Positions 8,241 to 15,902 of a stretch of DNA of 64,000 bases are shown here, in pieces. The translations under genes were made by a program, and so were the position numbers. The notes beneath the pieces are model-generated. The model made no database searches and had not been told where the DNA came from. It was given only the letters and a program-made list of their open reading frames with translations. Source of the stretch: Chitinophaga pinensis (GTDB lineage: Bacteria; Bacteroidota; Bacteroidia; Chitinophagales; Chitinophagaceae); assembly GCA_902167325.1 (NCBI GenBank), contig LR632930.1, positions 1 through 64,000 on the forward strand, in the 5' to 3' direction. Position 1 is the first letter of the stretch. The number at the start of each line of letters is the position of its first letter.

Positions 8241-9335
8241 ATGCAACCTGTCGAACAGCTACCAGTAAATACTCCCGCGGAACTTCCATCCCCGGCGCTC
8301 CTCGTTTTTCCTGACCGTATCGCTGCCAACATCCGCAGGATGATTGACATGGCAGGCGGCCCGGAAAGACTCATGCCGCATGTTAAGACCCATAAAATGG
8401 CGCCGGTTGTAAAGATGCAGCTGGAGCAGGGCATTACCCGTTTTAAATGCGCCACACTCGCCGAAGCCCGTATGCTTGCCGAAGCCGGCGCATCAGACAT
8501 ACTGCTCGCCTATCAGCTCAATGCTCCAATGGCAACGGCTTTCGTGGATCTGCAGCACGCTTTCCCCGATATACGGTTTGCCTCACTGGCTGATAATATT
8601 GCTTCGGCCCGGCTGATGAACGACCTCCATGCTACTTACCCGGGCAGCAAAGCCATCCTTTATATTGATATAGACAACGGCATGCACCGCACAGGCATCG
8701 CACCTGATAAAACGGCCGAACTCTGGCGCGCACTGCAGTCGCTCCCCAATGTACTGCCTGCTGGTCTCCATGTATACGATGGTCATATCCGCGATACAGA
8801 CCTTGCTGCACGTACCCGCATTTGCGACGAAGCCTTTGCGCAGGTAGAAAAACTGGCTGCCGAACTGAAAGTTCCGGAAATCATTGCCGGAGGCACTCCT
8901 ACTTTTCCCATACACGCCCGCCGGAAGCATGTGACCTGCAGCCCCGGCACCTGCCTGTTATGGGACGAAGGATATGGCACCGGCCTGCCAGACCAGCCTT
9001 TCCTCGTAGCCGCACAACTCATTACCCGCGTGATCTCCAAACCACAGGAGGGATATATTACGCTCGACCTGGGGCACAAAGCCGTATCAGCCGAGAACCC
9101 GATCACCAGGCGCGTCTTCTTCCACGGCCTGCCAGATTATGAAGTGATATCACAGAGCGAGGAGCACCTTGTCGTGAAAACACCGGCCGCCGCTACGTTA
9201 CAGGTAGGCGATATACTCTACGGAACCCCCTGGCATGTATGCCCCACCGTAGCATTGTACAACGAAGCCATCGTGATCGAAAACGGCGCATACAGCAACA
9301 CCTGGCCTATCGCACGCGGACGAAAACTTATTTAA
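8241..9335 (+). CDS. D-serine dehydratase / D-threonine aldolase-type PLP enzyme
   Basis: A 364-residue fold-type III PLP enzyme with an alanine-racemase-like N-terminal barrel and a C-terminal metal-binding domain. HVKTHK at residues 47-52 contains the expected PLP lysine (Lys49). Near the C-terminus WHVCPTVALY supplies a His332-x-Cys334 pair. In this family His-x-Cys is the zinc site of eukaryote-type D-serine dehydratase, whereas D-threonine aldolases have His-x-Asp. I therefore lean toward D-serine dehydratase or a related D-hydroxyamino-acid lyase. The ATG at 8241 lies 7 bp after the RidA stop; an upstream in-frame start would overlap RidA. It sits between RidA and an M19 dipeptidase. 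Confidence 0.9.
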   Translation: MQPVEQLPVNTPAELPSPALLVFPDRIAANIRRMIDMAGGPERLMPHVKTHKMAPVVKMQLEQGITRFKCATLAEARMLAEAGASDILLAYQLNAPMATAFVDLQHAFPDIRFASLADNIASARLMNDLHATYPGSKAILYIDIDNGMHRTGIAPDKTAELWRALQSLPNVLPAGLHVYDGHIRDTDLAARTRICDEAFAQVEKLAAELKVPEIIAGGTPTFPIHARRKHVTCSPGTCLLWDEGYGTGLPDQPFLVAAQLITRVISKPQEGYITLDLGHKAVSAENPITRRVFFHGLPDYEVISQSEEHLVVKTPAAATLQVGDILYGTPWHVCPTVALYNEAIVIENGAYSNTWPIARGRKLI

Positions 9336-9361
9336 GACAATATTTCAACCTTCATAAACCT

Positions 9362-10438
9362 ATGCAATCATTGATCTTCGACGCGCACCTGGACCTGAGC
9401 ATGAATGCCCTGGAGTGGAACCGCGACCTTACCAAATCTGTACAGTCCATCCGCGACCGCGAACAGGGCCTTACCGATAAACCCGACCGCACCCGCGGCA
9501 CCGTTTCCCTGCCCGAAATGCGCAAAGGCCGCGTTGGCCTCTGTGTAGCTACACAGATAGCACGGTATGTTGGACTGGATAATCCCCTCCCCGGCTGGCA
9601 TTCGCAGGAACAGGCATGGGCGCAAACGCAGGGGCAGCTGGCCTGGTATCAAACCATGGCTGCACGCGGCGAAATGAAACAGATCACCAATGCCGACGAG
9701 CTTTCCGCCCATATCAAACTGTGGGAAAACGCGGAAGATACCAGCTCACTCCCCGTGGGCTTCATCCTCAGCCTCGAAGGTGCCGACTCTTTTTATGAAC
9801 TGGCCTGCGTGGAAAAAGCCTGGGCTTACGGCCTGCGTGCCATCGGCCCTGCGCATTACGGGCCGGGTGTGTATGCATACGGCACCGATTCCACCGGCGG
9901 ACTCGGCACCAAAGGCCGCGCTTTACTAAAAGAAATGGACCGCCTCGGCTTCATCCTCGATGCCACCCACCTTTGCGATGAAAGCTTCTCGGAAGCCATG
10001 GATATTTATACCGGCCCGGTTTGGGCCAGCCATCATAACAGTCGCGCCCTTGTGCCACATAACCGCCAGTTCAGCGACGAGCAGTTTTCCCTCCTCATCC
10101 AACGTGGCGCTGTGATAGGTACTGCTTTTGATGCGTGGATGCTCATCCCCGGGTGGCAGCGTGGCGTAAGTACGCCGGAAAGCACGGGCGTATCGCTGGA
10201 ACATGTGGCCAACCACATCGACCGTATCTGCCAGCTGGCCGGTAACAGCCGGCATGCCGCCATCGGCTCTGATCTCGACGGGGCTTTTGGTACCGAGCAA
10301 TCTCCCAAAGACCTCGGCACTATCGCCGGTCTGCAGAAAGTACCCGACATACTGCGGCAACGCGGATACAAGAGTACCGACATCGACAATATCATGCATA
10401 AAAACTGGATCCGGTTTTTGCTGGATGCCTGGAAATAA
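9362..10438 (+). CDS. M19 (renal/membrane) dipeptidase
   Basis: A binuclear-zinc dipeptidase of 358 residues. The ligand pattern is complete: DAHLDLS (His9, Asp11), SLEGADSF (bridging Glu), ATHLCDES (His), ASHHNSRALVPHNRQ (His) and GSDLDGAFG (Asp). M19 enzymes cleave many dipeptides and, unusually, tolerate a D-residue at the C-terminal position. No signal peptide is seen, so it should be cytoplasmic. The ATG at 9362 is chosen because the upstream frame overlaps the previous gene and lacks homology-like content. It follows the PLP enzyme by 26 bp and is the last gene before a perfect 11-bp hairpin, so it probably closes the D-amino-acid operon. Confidence 0.93.
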   Translation: MQSLIFDAHLDLSMNALEWNRDLTKSVQSIRDREQGLTDKPDRTRGTVSLPEMRKGRVGLCVATQIARYVGLDNPLPGWHSQEQAWAQTQGQLAWYQTMAARGEMKQITNADELSAHIKLWENAEDTSSLPVGFILSLEGADSFYELACVEKAWAYGLRAIGPAHYGPGVYAYGTDSTGGLGTKGRALLKEMDRLGFILDATHLCDESFSEAMDIYTGPVWASHHNSRALVPHNRQFSDEQFSLLIQRGAVIGTAFDAWMLIPGWQRGVSTPESTGVSLEHVANHIDRICQLAGNSRHAAIGSDLDGAFGTEQSPKDLGTIAGLQKVPDILRQRGYKSTDIDNIMHKNWIRFLLDAWK

Positions 10439-10448
10439 CGTTACTTGC

Positions 10449-10476
10449 AACGGCCATGCTTCACCGCATGGCCGTT
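10449..10476 (+). terminator. hairpin between the dipeptidase and hydrolase genes
   Basis: Perfect 11-bp stem (10449-10459 with 10466-10476) and 6-nt loop, followed by TTCTTCTTC instead of a clean T run. It begins 10 bp after the dipeptidase stop. It may end or attenuate the upstream operon, and it makes the in-frame ATG at 10456, which lies inside the stem, an unlikely start. Confidence 0.55.
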
Positions 10477-10500
10477 CTTCTTCATCCCCAAACTCAAACC

Positions 10501-11316
10501 ATGTCAACTACCCCGGCGATCGGTACTGTTACCGTCCATTTCAACAACAAACCTTTCCAGATCGAGTATTTCCACCGGCCGGGGCACAAGGGCGAGATCC
10601 TTTTCGTGCATGGCCTTGGCGGAGCAAAAGAAAATTACTGGGAAGCCTGTAAATCCCCCGCACTGAAAGGATATTCACTCACGGCATTCGACAACCCGGG
10701 TACCGGTAACAGCACTTACTATAACGATATGCCGCTACAGGTCGATGACCTTGCAGACATCACGGCACAGTTCATTGATGCAGCAGGGCTGCAGCAGTTT
10801 ATTCTCACCGGCACCAGTATGGGCGGCCTCACTACATTACTGTACCTCCGCACGCCAGGGCTTTCCCGGGTGAAAGGATATGTGAACATCGAAGGGAACC
10901 TTTTACCGGAAGATTGTATGTTTTCCAGTAAAGTGGTGCAATTCCCACAGGCAGCATTCGTAGATACAGTTTTCCCGCAAACAATCACAGAAATGAAAAA
11001 GCGGGGGAACGCCGGCTTTCATATTATTGCCAATAACCTGGAGTTAAATACAAATTCCACAGCGTACTATCACTATTCCTTCCAGACGGTGCAGTATTCT
11101 GCTGACGGTGCATTGCTCCAGCAATTCCTGCAACTCCCGGTACCTCGCATCTTTATTTACGGCAGTGAAAACCACACGCTTTCTTATCTCCCGCAACTGA
11201 GTGCAGCAGATATGACGGTGGCAGAAATCCCGGACAGTAATCATTTTGTGTTTTATGATAATCCTGTGGAGATGTACAGGGCGATAGGGGCATTCGCCGA
11301 TTCGCTGGATGCATAA
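10501..11316 (+). CDS. alpha/beta hydrolase
   Basis: A 271-residue alpha/beta-hydrolase fold protein. Visible landmarks are the oxyanion-hole segment HGLGGAKENYW, the nucleophile elbow GTSMGGL, an acidic residue in FIYGSENH and the catalytic His in DSNHFVFYDNP. There is no signal peptide. The substrate cannot be assigned; esterases, lactonases and C-C hydrolases share this layout. The ATG at 10501 is preferred because upstream in-frame starts lie within a hairpin. It follows the D-amino-acid genes in the same direction but is separated from them by that hairpin, so involvement in the same pathway is uncertain. A strong terminator follows. Confidence 0.85.
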   Translation: MSTTPAIGTVTVHFNNKPFQIEYFHRPGHKGEILFVHGLGGAKENYWEACKSPALKGYSLTAFDNPGTGNSTYYNDMPLQVDDLADITAQFIDAAGLQQFILTGTSMGGLTTLLYLRTPGLSRVKGYVNIEGNLLPEDCMFSSKVVQFPQAAFVDTVFPQTITEMKKRGNAGFHIIANNLELNTNSTAYYHYSFQTVQYSADGALLQQFLQLPVPRIFIYGSENHTLSYLPQLSAADMTVAEIPDSNHFVFYDNPVEMYRAIGAFADSLDA

Positions 11317-11343
11317 GTAAAACGCATGCCGATAAGACAAAGA

Positions 11344-11377
11344 GGGGACTGAATAGCTCAGTCCCCTTTTCTTTTTT
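11344..11377 (+). terminator. intrinsic terminator after the alpha/beta hydrolase
   Basis: A 9-bp stem (11344-11352 with 11358-11366), 5-nt loop, then TTTTCTTTTTT. It lies in the convergent gap before the leftward CHRD gene. Confidence 0.85.
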
Positions 11378-11435
11378 GGGGTTTGTACCTGTTTTTCGAG
11401 TTACCGACGTGTCTTTTAATGGTATAGGCGATGTG

Positions 11436-11903
11436 TTAGTAAGTAAGTTCGATTTGTCCACGGATCTCTCCGCCAGGATGGGCTGCAGTGTGAATATTCA
11501 CATACCATTTTCCGCCCAGCAGATCTTCTTCCTTCTGGTTTGTTCCATTCAGGGTAAAGCTGGTGGAGAAGGATCCGGCCGGGGTGAGGGAAAGGATAGG
11601 GGTGAAATTCTGCAGCACACCTGCATTTGCCCCTTTGGCTGCCGGACCGTGAATATGAGCCAGGGTAGCATTACCGCTGAGGCCCTGCCAGCGCACGGTA
11701 ATGGTAAGTACCTTGGAATCACGGTTGTAAGAGGCATCGAAACTGCCCGTGGCAGTGGTAGTTACGGCAGGGAATTCCTGCGCACCGCTCATAGGTGCGT
11801 TGTTAACAGTGTAGAGGTTATCATCTTTATCCTTTTTACAGGACAGTGCCGGCAGGCAGCAGGCGGCGAGCAACACGAATGCCCAGGCTTTCAAGTTTTT
11901 CAT
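11436..11903 (-). CDS. CHRD domain lipoprotein
   Basis: A 155-residue envelope protein. A hydrophobic leader ends in the lipobox LPALSC, followed by KKDKDD, so export and lipid anchoring are expected. Residues of about 37-152 form a CHRD domain, originally defined in chordin: MSGAQEFPAV at the start, LAHIHGPA in the middle and WYVNIHTAAHPGGEIRGQI at the end. Bacterial CHRD proteins are of unknown role. It lies 48 bp downstream of the DUF1835 gene on the same strand and converges with the alpha/beta hydrolase gene. Confidence 0.9.
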   Translation of the reverse strand: MKNLKAWAFVLLAACCLPALSCKKDKDDNLYTVNNAPMSGAQEFPAVTTTATGSFDASYNRDSKVLTITVRWQGLSGNATLAHIHGPAAKGANAGVLQNFTPILSLTPAGSFSTSFTLNGTNQKEEDLLGGKWYVNIHTAAHPGGEIRGQIELTY

Positions 11904-11951
11904 ATCGCGTTTTCGGAGAATACGCAGCCGGCAGACAAAGGGTTGCCTGTG

Positions 11952-12893
11952 TTAAGCTTTCACCACCCTGCTTTCTATATTACTCCAGCGCCACGGCGTA
12001 CCATCGAGGGATATACCGCCGATCCAGGAATTATCTGCGGGTGCATGGGCAAGAAACGCCTGTTCTCCCCGCAGCACTTCGCGGCCAAGATCTGTGAGCC
12101 GGATCATTTCGTTATCTCGCTGCAGCACACCGGCCCTTGCCATGCGTTGCAGGATAACGTCGAGCTGGAAGTCTCCGAAGCCATAAATCTTCTTTTCGTT
12201 CCAGAACTGGTTATAAAGGGCACGTTCGCTAAGGGGCCCGATCGTTATTTTTTCGAGGAAGAAGTGTTCGATGCTGTTGAGGCCCGTTTCCTGGGAAGGG
12301 AGCCTTTGGAGGTGGGCCAGGAGGGCGCCGCCTAGATAAGGAAGATTGGGGGCTGTGCGGTGGGTAAGGGCCTCCAGCGCCAGGGGGTCCCGGCCTGTAT
12401 ATGCTTCCCAGGCTGCAGATGCCAGCTGCCAGTCGGCTGCTTCAAGGTAGTTCCTCTTTTCGAATAGTGCCGGCAAATGTTCCGGTTTCAGCATACCCAG
12501 CCCTTTGAAGTCAGCAACTTCGGGGTGGTTACCGGGTTGCACCACGCTTACGCGGGGCATGGGTGTATTTAGTTTGAGCAGATAAGTGATGAGGAAGATG
12601 AGGTTGACCTGGCAAAAGAGGTCGAATTCGAACCAGAGCACGATCTCCTCATAATTGGGCGCTTTCTGGATGGTTTTACGGGCACCGGCGATATCTGCCT
12701 GGTATGCCGCTGCGTTGATCCCGTACTTTTCATGGAGGTAAGCCGCTCTTCTTTCAAAAAACAGGCTCATGTCGCAGCCGGGCGGGGTTAGGCCTTCGCT
12801 GAGCATTTCGCGCCATACAAGCGCTTCTCCGGGGAGACCACTTTTATCAAAGATGGTGCGCGTAGCGTCGCCGTTTAGGATTTGGAGTAACAT
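11952..12893 (-). CDS. DUF1835 family protein
   Basis: A 313-residue cytoplasmic protein. The N-terminus ILNGDATRTIF, then WREMLSEG, then EEIVLWFEFDLFCQVNLI match the order of conserved blocks in DUF1835 proteins, whose biochemical role is not established. The C-terminal third looks like a winged-helix segment (LDVILQRMARAGVLQRDNEMIRLTDLGREVL), so nucleic-acid binding is possible but unproven. The start codon lies only a few bases past the terminator of the lemA-TPM operon, so it needs its own promoter; I see no well-formed one. Confidence 0.8.
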   Translation of the reverse strand: MLLQILNGDATRTIFDKSGLPGEALVWREMLSEGLTPPGCDMSLFFERRAAYLHEKYGINAAAYQADIAGARKTIQKAPNYEEIVLWFEFDLFCQVNLIFLITYLLKLNTPMPRVSVVQPGNHPEVADFKGLGMLKPEHLPALFEKRNYLEAADWQLASAAWEAYTGRDPLALEALTHRTAPNLPYLGGALLAHLQRLPSQETGLNSIEHFFLEKITIGPLSERALYNQFWNEKKIYGFGDFQLDVILQRMARAGVLQRDNEMIRLTDLGREVLRGEQAFLAHAPADNSWIGGISLDGTPWRWSNIESRVVKA

Positions 12894-12894
12894 A

Positions 12895-12963
12895 AAAAAC
12901 GGATTTTCAGTCAGATAGCGAATGTAACGATTCTTTCACTATACGCCGACCGAAAATCCGTTG
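12895..12963 (-). terminator. terminator of the lemA-TPM operon
   Basis: Long imperfect inverted repeat, 14 of 15 pairs (about 12899-12913 with 12950-12964), with a large loop, followed on the minus strand by TTTTTT at 12895-12900. It sits between the stop of the TPM gene and the start of the DUF1835 gene. Confidence 0.65.
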
Positions 12964-12979
12964 AATAATTTAATCCGGG

Positions 12980-13795
12980 TTACCAGCTTCCGCTGGCGCC
13001 GCCTCCGCCGCCGGACCCGCCGCCAAAGCCGCCAAATCCGCCGCCGCCGAAGCCACCGCCTCCACCGCCTCCCCAGCTGCTGCCACCGCCGCCGCCAAGG
13101 CTGCTGCCGATCATGCCTCCGAGGATACCACCGAATACACTATCGCCCCGGCGGGACATTACCCTTCCTCCCCTGCCACCTCCGCCGCCACGGCTGCCGA
13201 AGATGATGAGGATGATGATAATAAAGATGATAATACCGAAGATGCTGCCACCTCCTTTGCCTTCGCGGGAGCTGCGGGGCACACCTTTATATTCACCGGC
13301 TGCTGCCGCAATGATTTTATCCGTTGCCTCATCCAGCCCCTGGTAATAATGCCCCTGCTGGAATGCGGGCTTGATGATCTTATTAATGATCCCGAAAGCC
13401 ACGGCATCGGGGATGGAACCCTCCATACCGTAACCGGTTTCTATCCGGATGCGGCGGTCGTCCATAGCGGCGAGGATGAGCACGCCATTGTTCTTTTTGC
13501 TGCCGATACCCCAGTCCCGAAGGATTTTCAGGCCATATTCGGAGATATCGTAATCGCCGGTAGTTTTCACGATCACGATGGCGATCTCGGTGGAGGTACT
13601 GTCGTTATACGCCACCAGTTTCCTTTCCAGTTCGTTTATTTCTGACTGAACGAGGATACCCGCATTATCGTTGACGAGCCGGGGCGGCACGGGTTTCTGC
13701 GGGATGTCCTGCGCGGAAGCGCCAAGCCCGAGCCATACAAGCCCCAGAGCAAGGAACCAGCGCAGCAATAATATGTTTCGTTGCTTATGCATCAT
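12980..13795 (-). CDS. TPM-domain membrane protein with glycine-rich tail (YgcG-like)
   Basis: A 271-residue exported protein. Residues 1-28 form a signal peptide ending in ASAQ. Residues of about 35-155 form a TPM (TLP18.3/Psb32/MOLO-1) domain: RLVNDNAGIL, TEIAIVIVKT, YGLKILRDWGIG-KKNNGVLIL and RIETGYGMEG. A single transmembrane helix of Ile/Phe follows (about 187-202). The tail is Gly/Ser-rich and ends GGASGSW. This architecture is standard for YgcG proteins anchored in the cytoplasmic membrane with the TPM domain outside. The upstream TPM gene ends 9 bp away and lemA lies before it; the three commonly travel together. Function remains unclear. Confidence 0.92.
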   Translation of the reverse strand: MMHKQRNILLLRWFLALGLVWLGLGASAQDIPQKPVPPRLVNDNAGILVQSEINELERKLVAYNDSTSTEIAIVIVKTTGDYDISEYGLKILRDWGIGSKKNNGVLILAAMDDRRIRIETGYGMEGSIPDAVAFGIINKIIKPAFQQGHYYQGLDEATDKIIAAAAGEYKGVPRSSREGKGGGSIFGIIIFIIIILIIFGSRGGGGGRGGRVMSRRGDSVFGGILGGMIGSSLGGGGGSSWGGGGGGGFGGGGFGGFGGGSGGGGGASGSW

Positions 13796-13804
13796 TATCC
13801 GTAT

Positions 13805-14260
13805 CTACTTACCAAAAACAATATCATCCGGCAGCTCGTTGGAATCGCCGGATTCGTATGGGAAATACCGCAGGAGGGATTCCCCGATCTCTTTTACACA
13901 TTCCTCGATGCCTTCCACGATGCGCTGGCCGGAAAAATGGCTGCGGAGGAGGTCGGCTTCATGCTTCCAGAAGTCGTCTCCCACTTTTTCGTGGATCCCC
14001 TGGTCGCCCAGGATGGCGAACTGATGGTCGCGCAGGGCGATGTACAGGAGTACGCCGTTGCGTTGTTTTGTTTTTTCCATACCGAGGGAAAGGAAAGCTT
14101 CGCGGGCACGGTCCATCGGGTCTACATACTCACAATGGCTTTCCACGAAGAGGCGGATTTCACCTGAAGTGAGCCTTTCGGCATGGCGGATAGCCCCGAT
14201 GAGGCGGTTCTTCTCATCGTCGGTAAAGAATTCTCTTTTCTTAAAGGGGAACAGTTTCAT
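13805..14260 (-). CDS. second, soluble TPM-domain protein
   Basis: A 151-residue protein consisting almost entirely of a TPM domain (GEIRLFVESHC, QRNGVLLYIALRDHQFAILGDQGIHEKVG, then a helical end FSGQRIVEGIEECVKEIGE). It has no clear signal peptide or membrane helix, unlike its downstream partner, so it may be cytoplasmic or membrane-associated through that partner. It lies 9 bp upstream of the glycine-tailed TPM gene, and 87 bp downstream of lemA with a terminator-like hairpin between. It is probably cotranscribed with both at reduced level. Confidence 0.9.
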   Translation of the reverse strand: MKLFPFKKREFFTDDEKNRLIGAIRHAERLTSGEIRLFVESHCEYVDPMDRAREAFLSLGMEKTKQRNGVLLYIALRDHQFAILGDQGIHEKVGDDFWKHEADLLRSHFSGQRIVEGIEECVKEIGESLLRYFPYESGDSNELPDDIVFGK

Positions 14261-14285
14261 AAGAAACGTATGTTAGGCATCCGGT

Positions 14286-14325
14286 AAAAAGACGGCCGGG
14301 GGCAGTGTTAGCTGCCCCCGGGCCG
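14286..14325 (-). terminator. attenuating terminator between lemA and the TPM genes
   Basis: Very GC-rich stem of about 13 pairs with a single bulge (arms near 14293-14305 and 14312-14325) and a short loop, followed on the minus strand by CTTTTT (14286-14290). No new promoter is visible before the TPM genes, so partial read-through is likely. Confidence 0.65.
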
Positions 14326-14347
14326 CCCTTTATGGAGGCGTTATGAT

Positions 14348-14926
14348 CTAGAATTGGACCTTGGGTGCCTTTTCAGCGCCTTCGGCCGCCTTGAAGTATC
14401 CTTTCTCTTTGAACCCGCCGAGTCCGGCGATGATGTTATTAGGGAAGGTGCGGATACTGCTGTTGAAATCGTTCACGGCAGTATTGAAATCGTTGCGGGA
14501 AACCGCGATCCTGTTCTCTGTGCCTTCGAGCTGAGCCATAAGGGTCTGGAATTGCTCGGTGGTACGCAGTTGAGGGTATTGCTCCACGGTTACGAGTAAA
14601 CGGCTGAGTGCGCCGCCAAGCTCGCCCTGGGCCTGCTGGAATTTGGCTACATTTTCAGGGGTCAGATTATCTGCATTCACCTGAACAGACGAAGCTTTGG
14701 AACGGGCTTCAATCACTTTGGTAAGGGTTTCCTGCTCGAAATTGGCGGAGCCTTTTACCGTGCTTACCAGGTTGTCTATCAGATCAGCCCGGCGTTGGTA
14801 TTGACTTTCCACGTTGCCCCATGCTTTTTTCACTGATTCTTCGCTCTTAACTATTCCATTGTACTTGCTGCAACCGAAAAAACCCAGGAGTACCAGGAGA
14901 ATGATCACAATGATTCCAGTTTTCAT
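14348..14926 (-). CDS. lemA: LemA family protein
   Basis: A 192-residue protein with an N-terminal hydrophobic helix (residues 4-18, IIVIILLVLLGFFGC) and then a helical-bundle LemA domain. Its hallmarks are SEESVKKAWGNVESQYQRRADLIDNLVSTVKG, where the tract VESQYQRRADLI is nearly invariant in the family, and a later FNTAVNDFN-FP segment. LemA proteins are membrane-anchored with an uncertain role and are frequently encoded beside TPM/YgcG proteins, as here. It is the first gene of a leftward operon with a good promoter 37 bp upstream of its start and a terminator-like hairpin directly after it. Confidence 0.95.
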   Translation of the reverse strand: MKTGIIVIILLVLLGFFGCSKYNGIVKSEESVKKAWGNVESQYQRRADLIDNLVSTVKGSANFEQETLTKVIEARSKASSVQVNADNLTPENVAKFQQAQGELGGALSRLLVTVEQYPQLRTTEQFQTLMAQLEGTENRIAVSRNDFNTAVNDFNSSIRTFPNNIIAGLGGFKEKGYFKAAEGAEKAPKVQF

Positions 14927-14962
14927 ATTGATTCTATTTTAAATGAAAATAACGGGTATGCT

Positions 14963-14993
14963 CAAACCTACAAGAAATAACGGAAAGCGCAAA
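14963..14993 (-). promoter_or_regulatory. lemA operon promoter
   Basis: Minus-strand TTTG (14990-14993), 19-bp spacer, TAGGTTTG (14963-14970), an exact match to the Bacteroidota promoter. Transcription would start about 30 bases before the lemA ATG. The rest of the 330-bp gap up to 15258 shows no gene; the short frames on both strands lack family features. Confidence 0.75.
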
Positions 14994-15258
14994 AATAGGT
15001 TTAGTGTAAAAGCGGTTACTGCCCAACTTCCAGCGGTTACGAAAACATTAACAGCGATCGTCAGAAAGTTAGAACCGGGATTACGAAAAATATCTATGTT
15101 TGGGTTGGTTTTCCTGCCGACACCACTGAAAGGAACGGCCGCAGGAAATTGCCGGAGAATGCTTAAAACTGTGTACAATATTTTGACACAGGCATAACAG
15201 TTCGTTGTTGCTAACTCGCTTATTTTTATTAACTTACTAAAAGTCTACCGCATACAGA

Positions 15259-15723
15259 ATGAGTGCACAACATATTCACATCCTCTATATAGATGATGAG
15301 ATCCACAATCTGAATGCTTTTAAAGCCTCTTTCAGAAGAATTTATACGGTGCAGACCGCAGAATCGGCCGAAGAGGCATACAAGCTGCTGGAAGATCATG
15401 AGTTTCACATCATTATCTCGGATCAAAGGATGCCCAGAATGACGGGAATTGAGTTTTTCGAGTCGATCCTGAACAAATACCCGGAACCCATCCGGATTTT
15501 GCTCACCGGATATGCCGATATCAACGCGGTGATCGACGCGATTAACAAGGGACAGGTATATAAATACTTCTCCAAACCCTGGAATGATGAAGAACTTCGG
15601 CACAATATCGAGAAGGCATATGAAGTGTACGCCCTCCGTAAAGAGAACCGCGAACTGACTGAAAAGCTCCTGAGCGTAAACGAACAACTCGAATTCCTGC
15701 TCCGCCAGAAGCTCATTTCCTAA
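15259..15723 (+). CDS. stand-alone response regulator receiver protein
   Basis: A 154-residue CheY-like receiver. Acidic pocket Asp12/Asp13 (YIDDE), phospho-acceptor Asp55 (IISDQRMP), Thr83 (LLTGYAD) and Lys106 (YFSKPW) are all in place. The DQRMP and LLTGYAD-KPWN wording resembles receivers of RpfG-type and phosphatase-coupled regulators. After residue 115 there is only a coiled-coil-like helix (ALRKENRELTEKLLSVNEQL) with no output domain, so it probably acts by protein contact. No histidine kinase gene is adjacent. It is a single-gene unit ended by a clear terminator. Confidence 0.9.
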   Translation: MSAQHIHILYIDDEIHNLNAFKASFRRIYTVQTAESAEEAYKLLEDHEFHIIISDQRMPRMTGIEFFESILNKYPEPIRILLTGYADINAVIDAINKGQVYKYFSKPWNDEELRHNIEKAYEVYALRKENRELTEKLLSVNEQLEFLLRQKLIS

Positions 15724-15748
15724 GGCAAACAATTTCAATATACCAATG

Positions 15749-15777
15749 AGGAAGGGTAAACGCCCTTCCTTTTTTTA
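15749..15777 (+). terminator. intrinsic terminator after the receiver gene
   Basis: Perfect 8-bp stem (15749-15756 with 15763-15770), 6-nt loop, then an uninterrupted run of T. Confidence 0.85.
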
Positions 15778-15902
15778 TGCCCCACAGCCTGTAATACTCT
15801 GCTCACCTGCCGGCTCCAATCATCATTTTTCCTGCCGCGGAAACGGGCCGTCTGCCTATTTCCTTTAAATTGCGTCCATTGTGAACGTTTAATAGCTCAA
15901 AA

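Noticed and set aside
12980..13260. GGC/GCC-rich tract that looks like a repeat or array
   Set aside because: It encodes the Gly/Ser-rich tail of the TPM protein; it is coding low complexity, not CRISPR or a satellite.
14939..15197. Overlapping about 80-residue frames on both strands in the lemA/receiver gap
   Set aside because: No motifs; the lemA promoter lies within them and neither has a convincing start.
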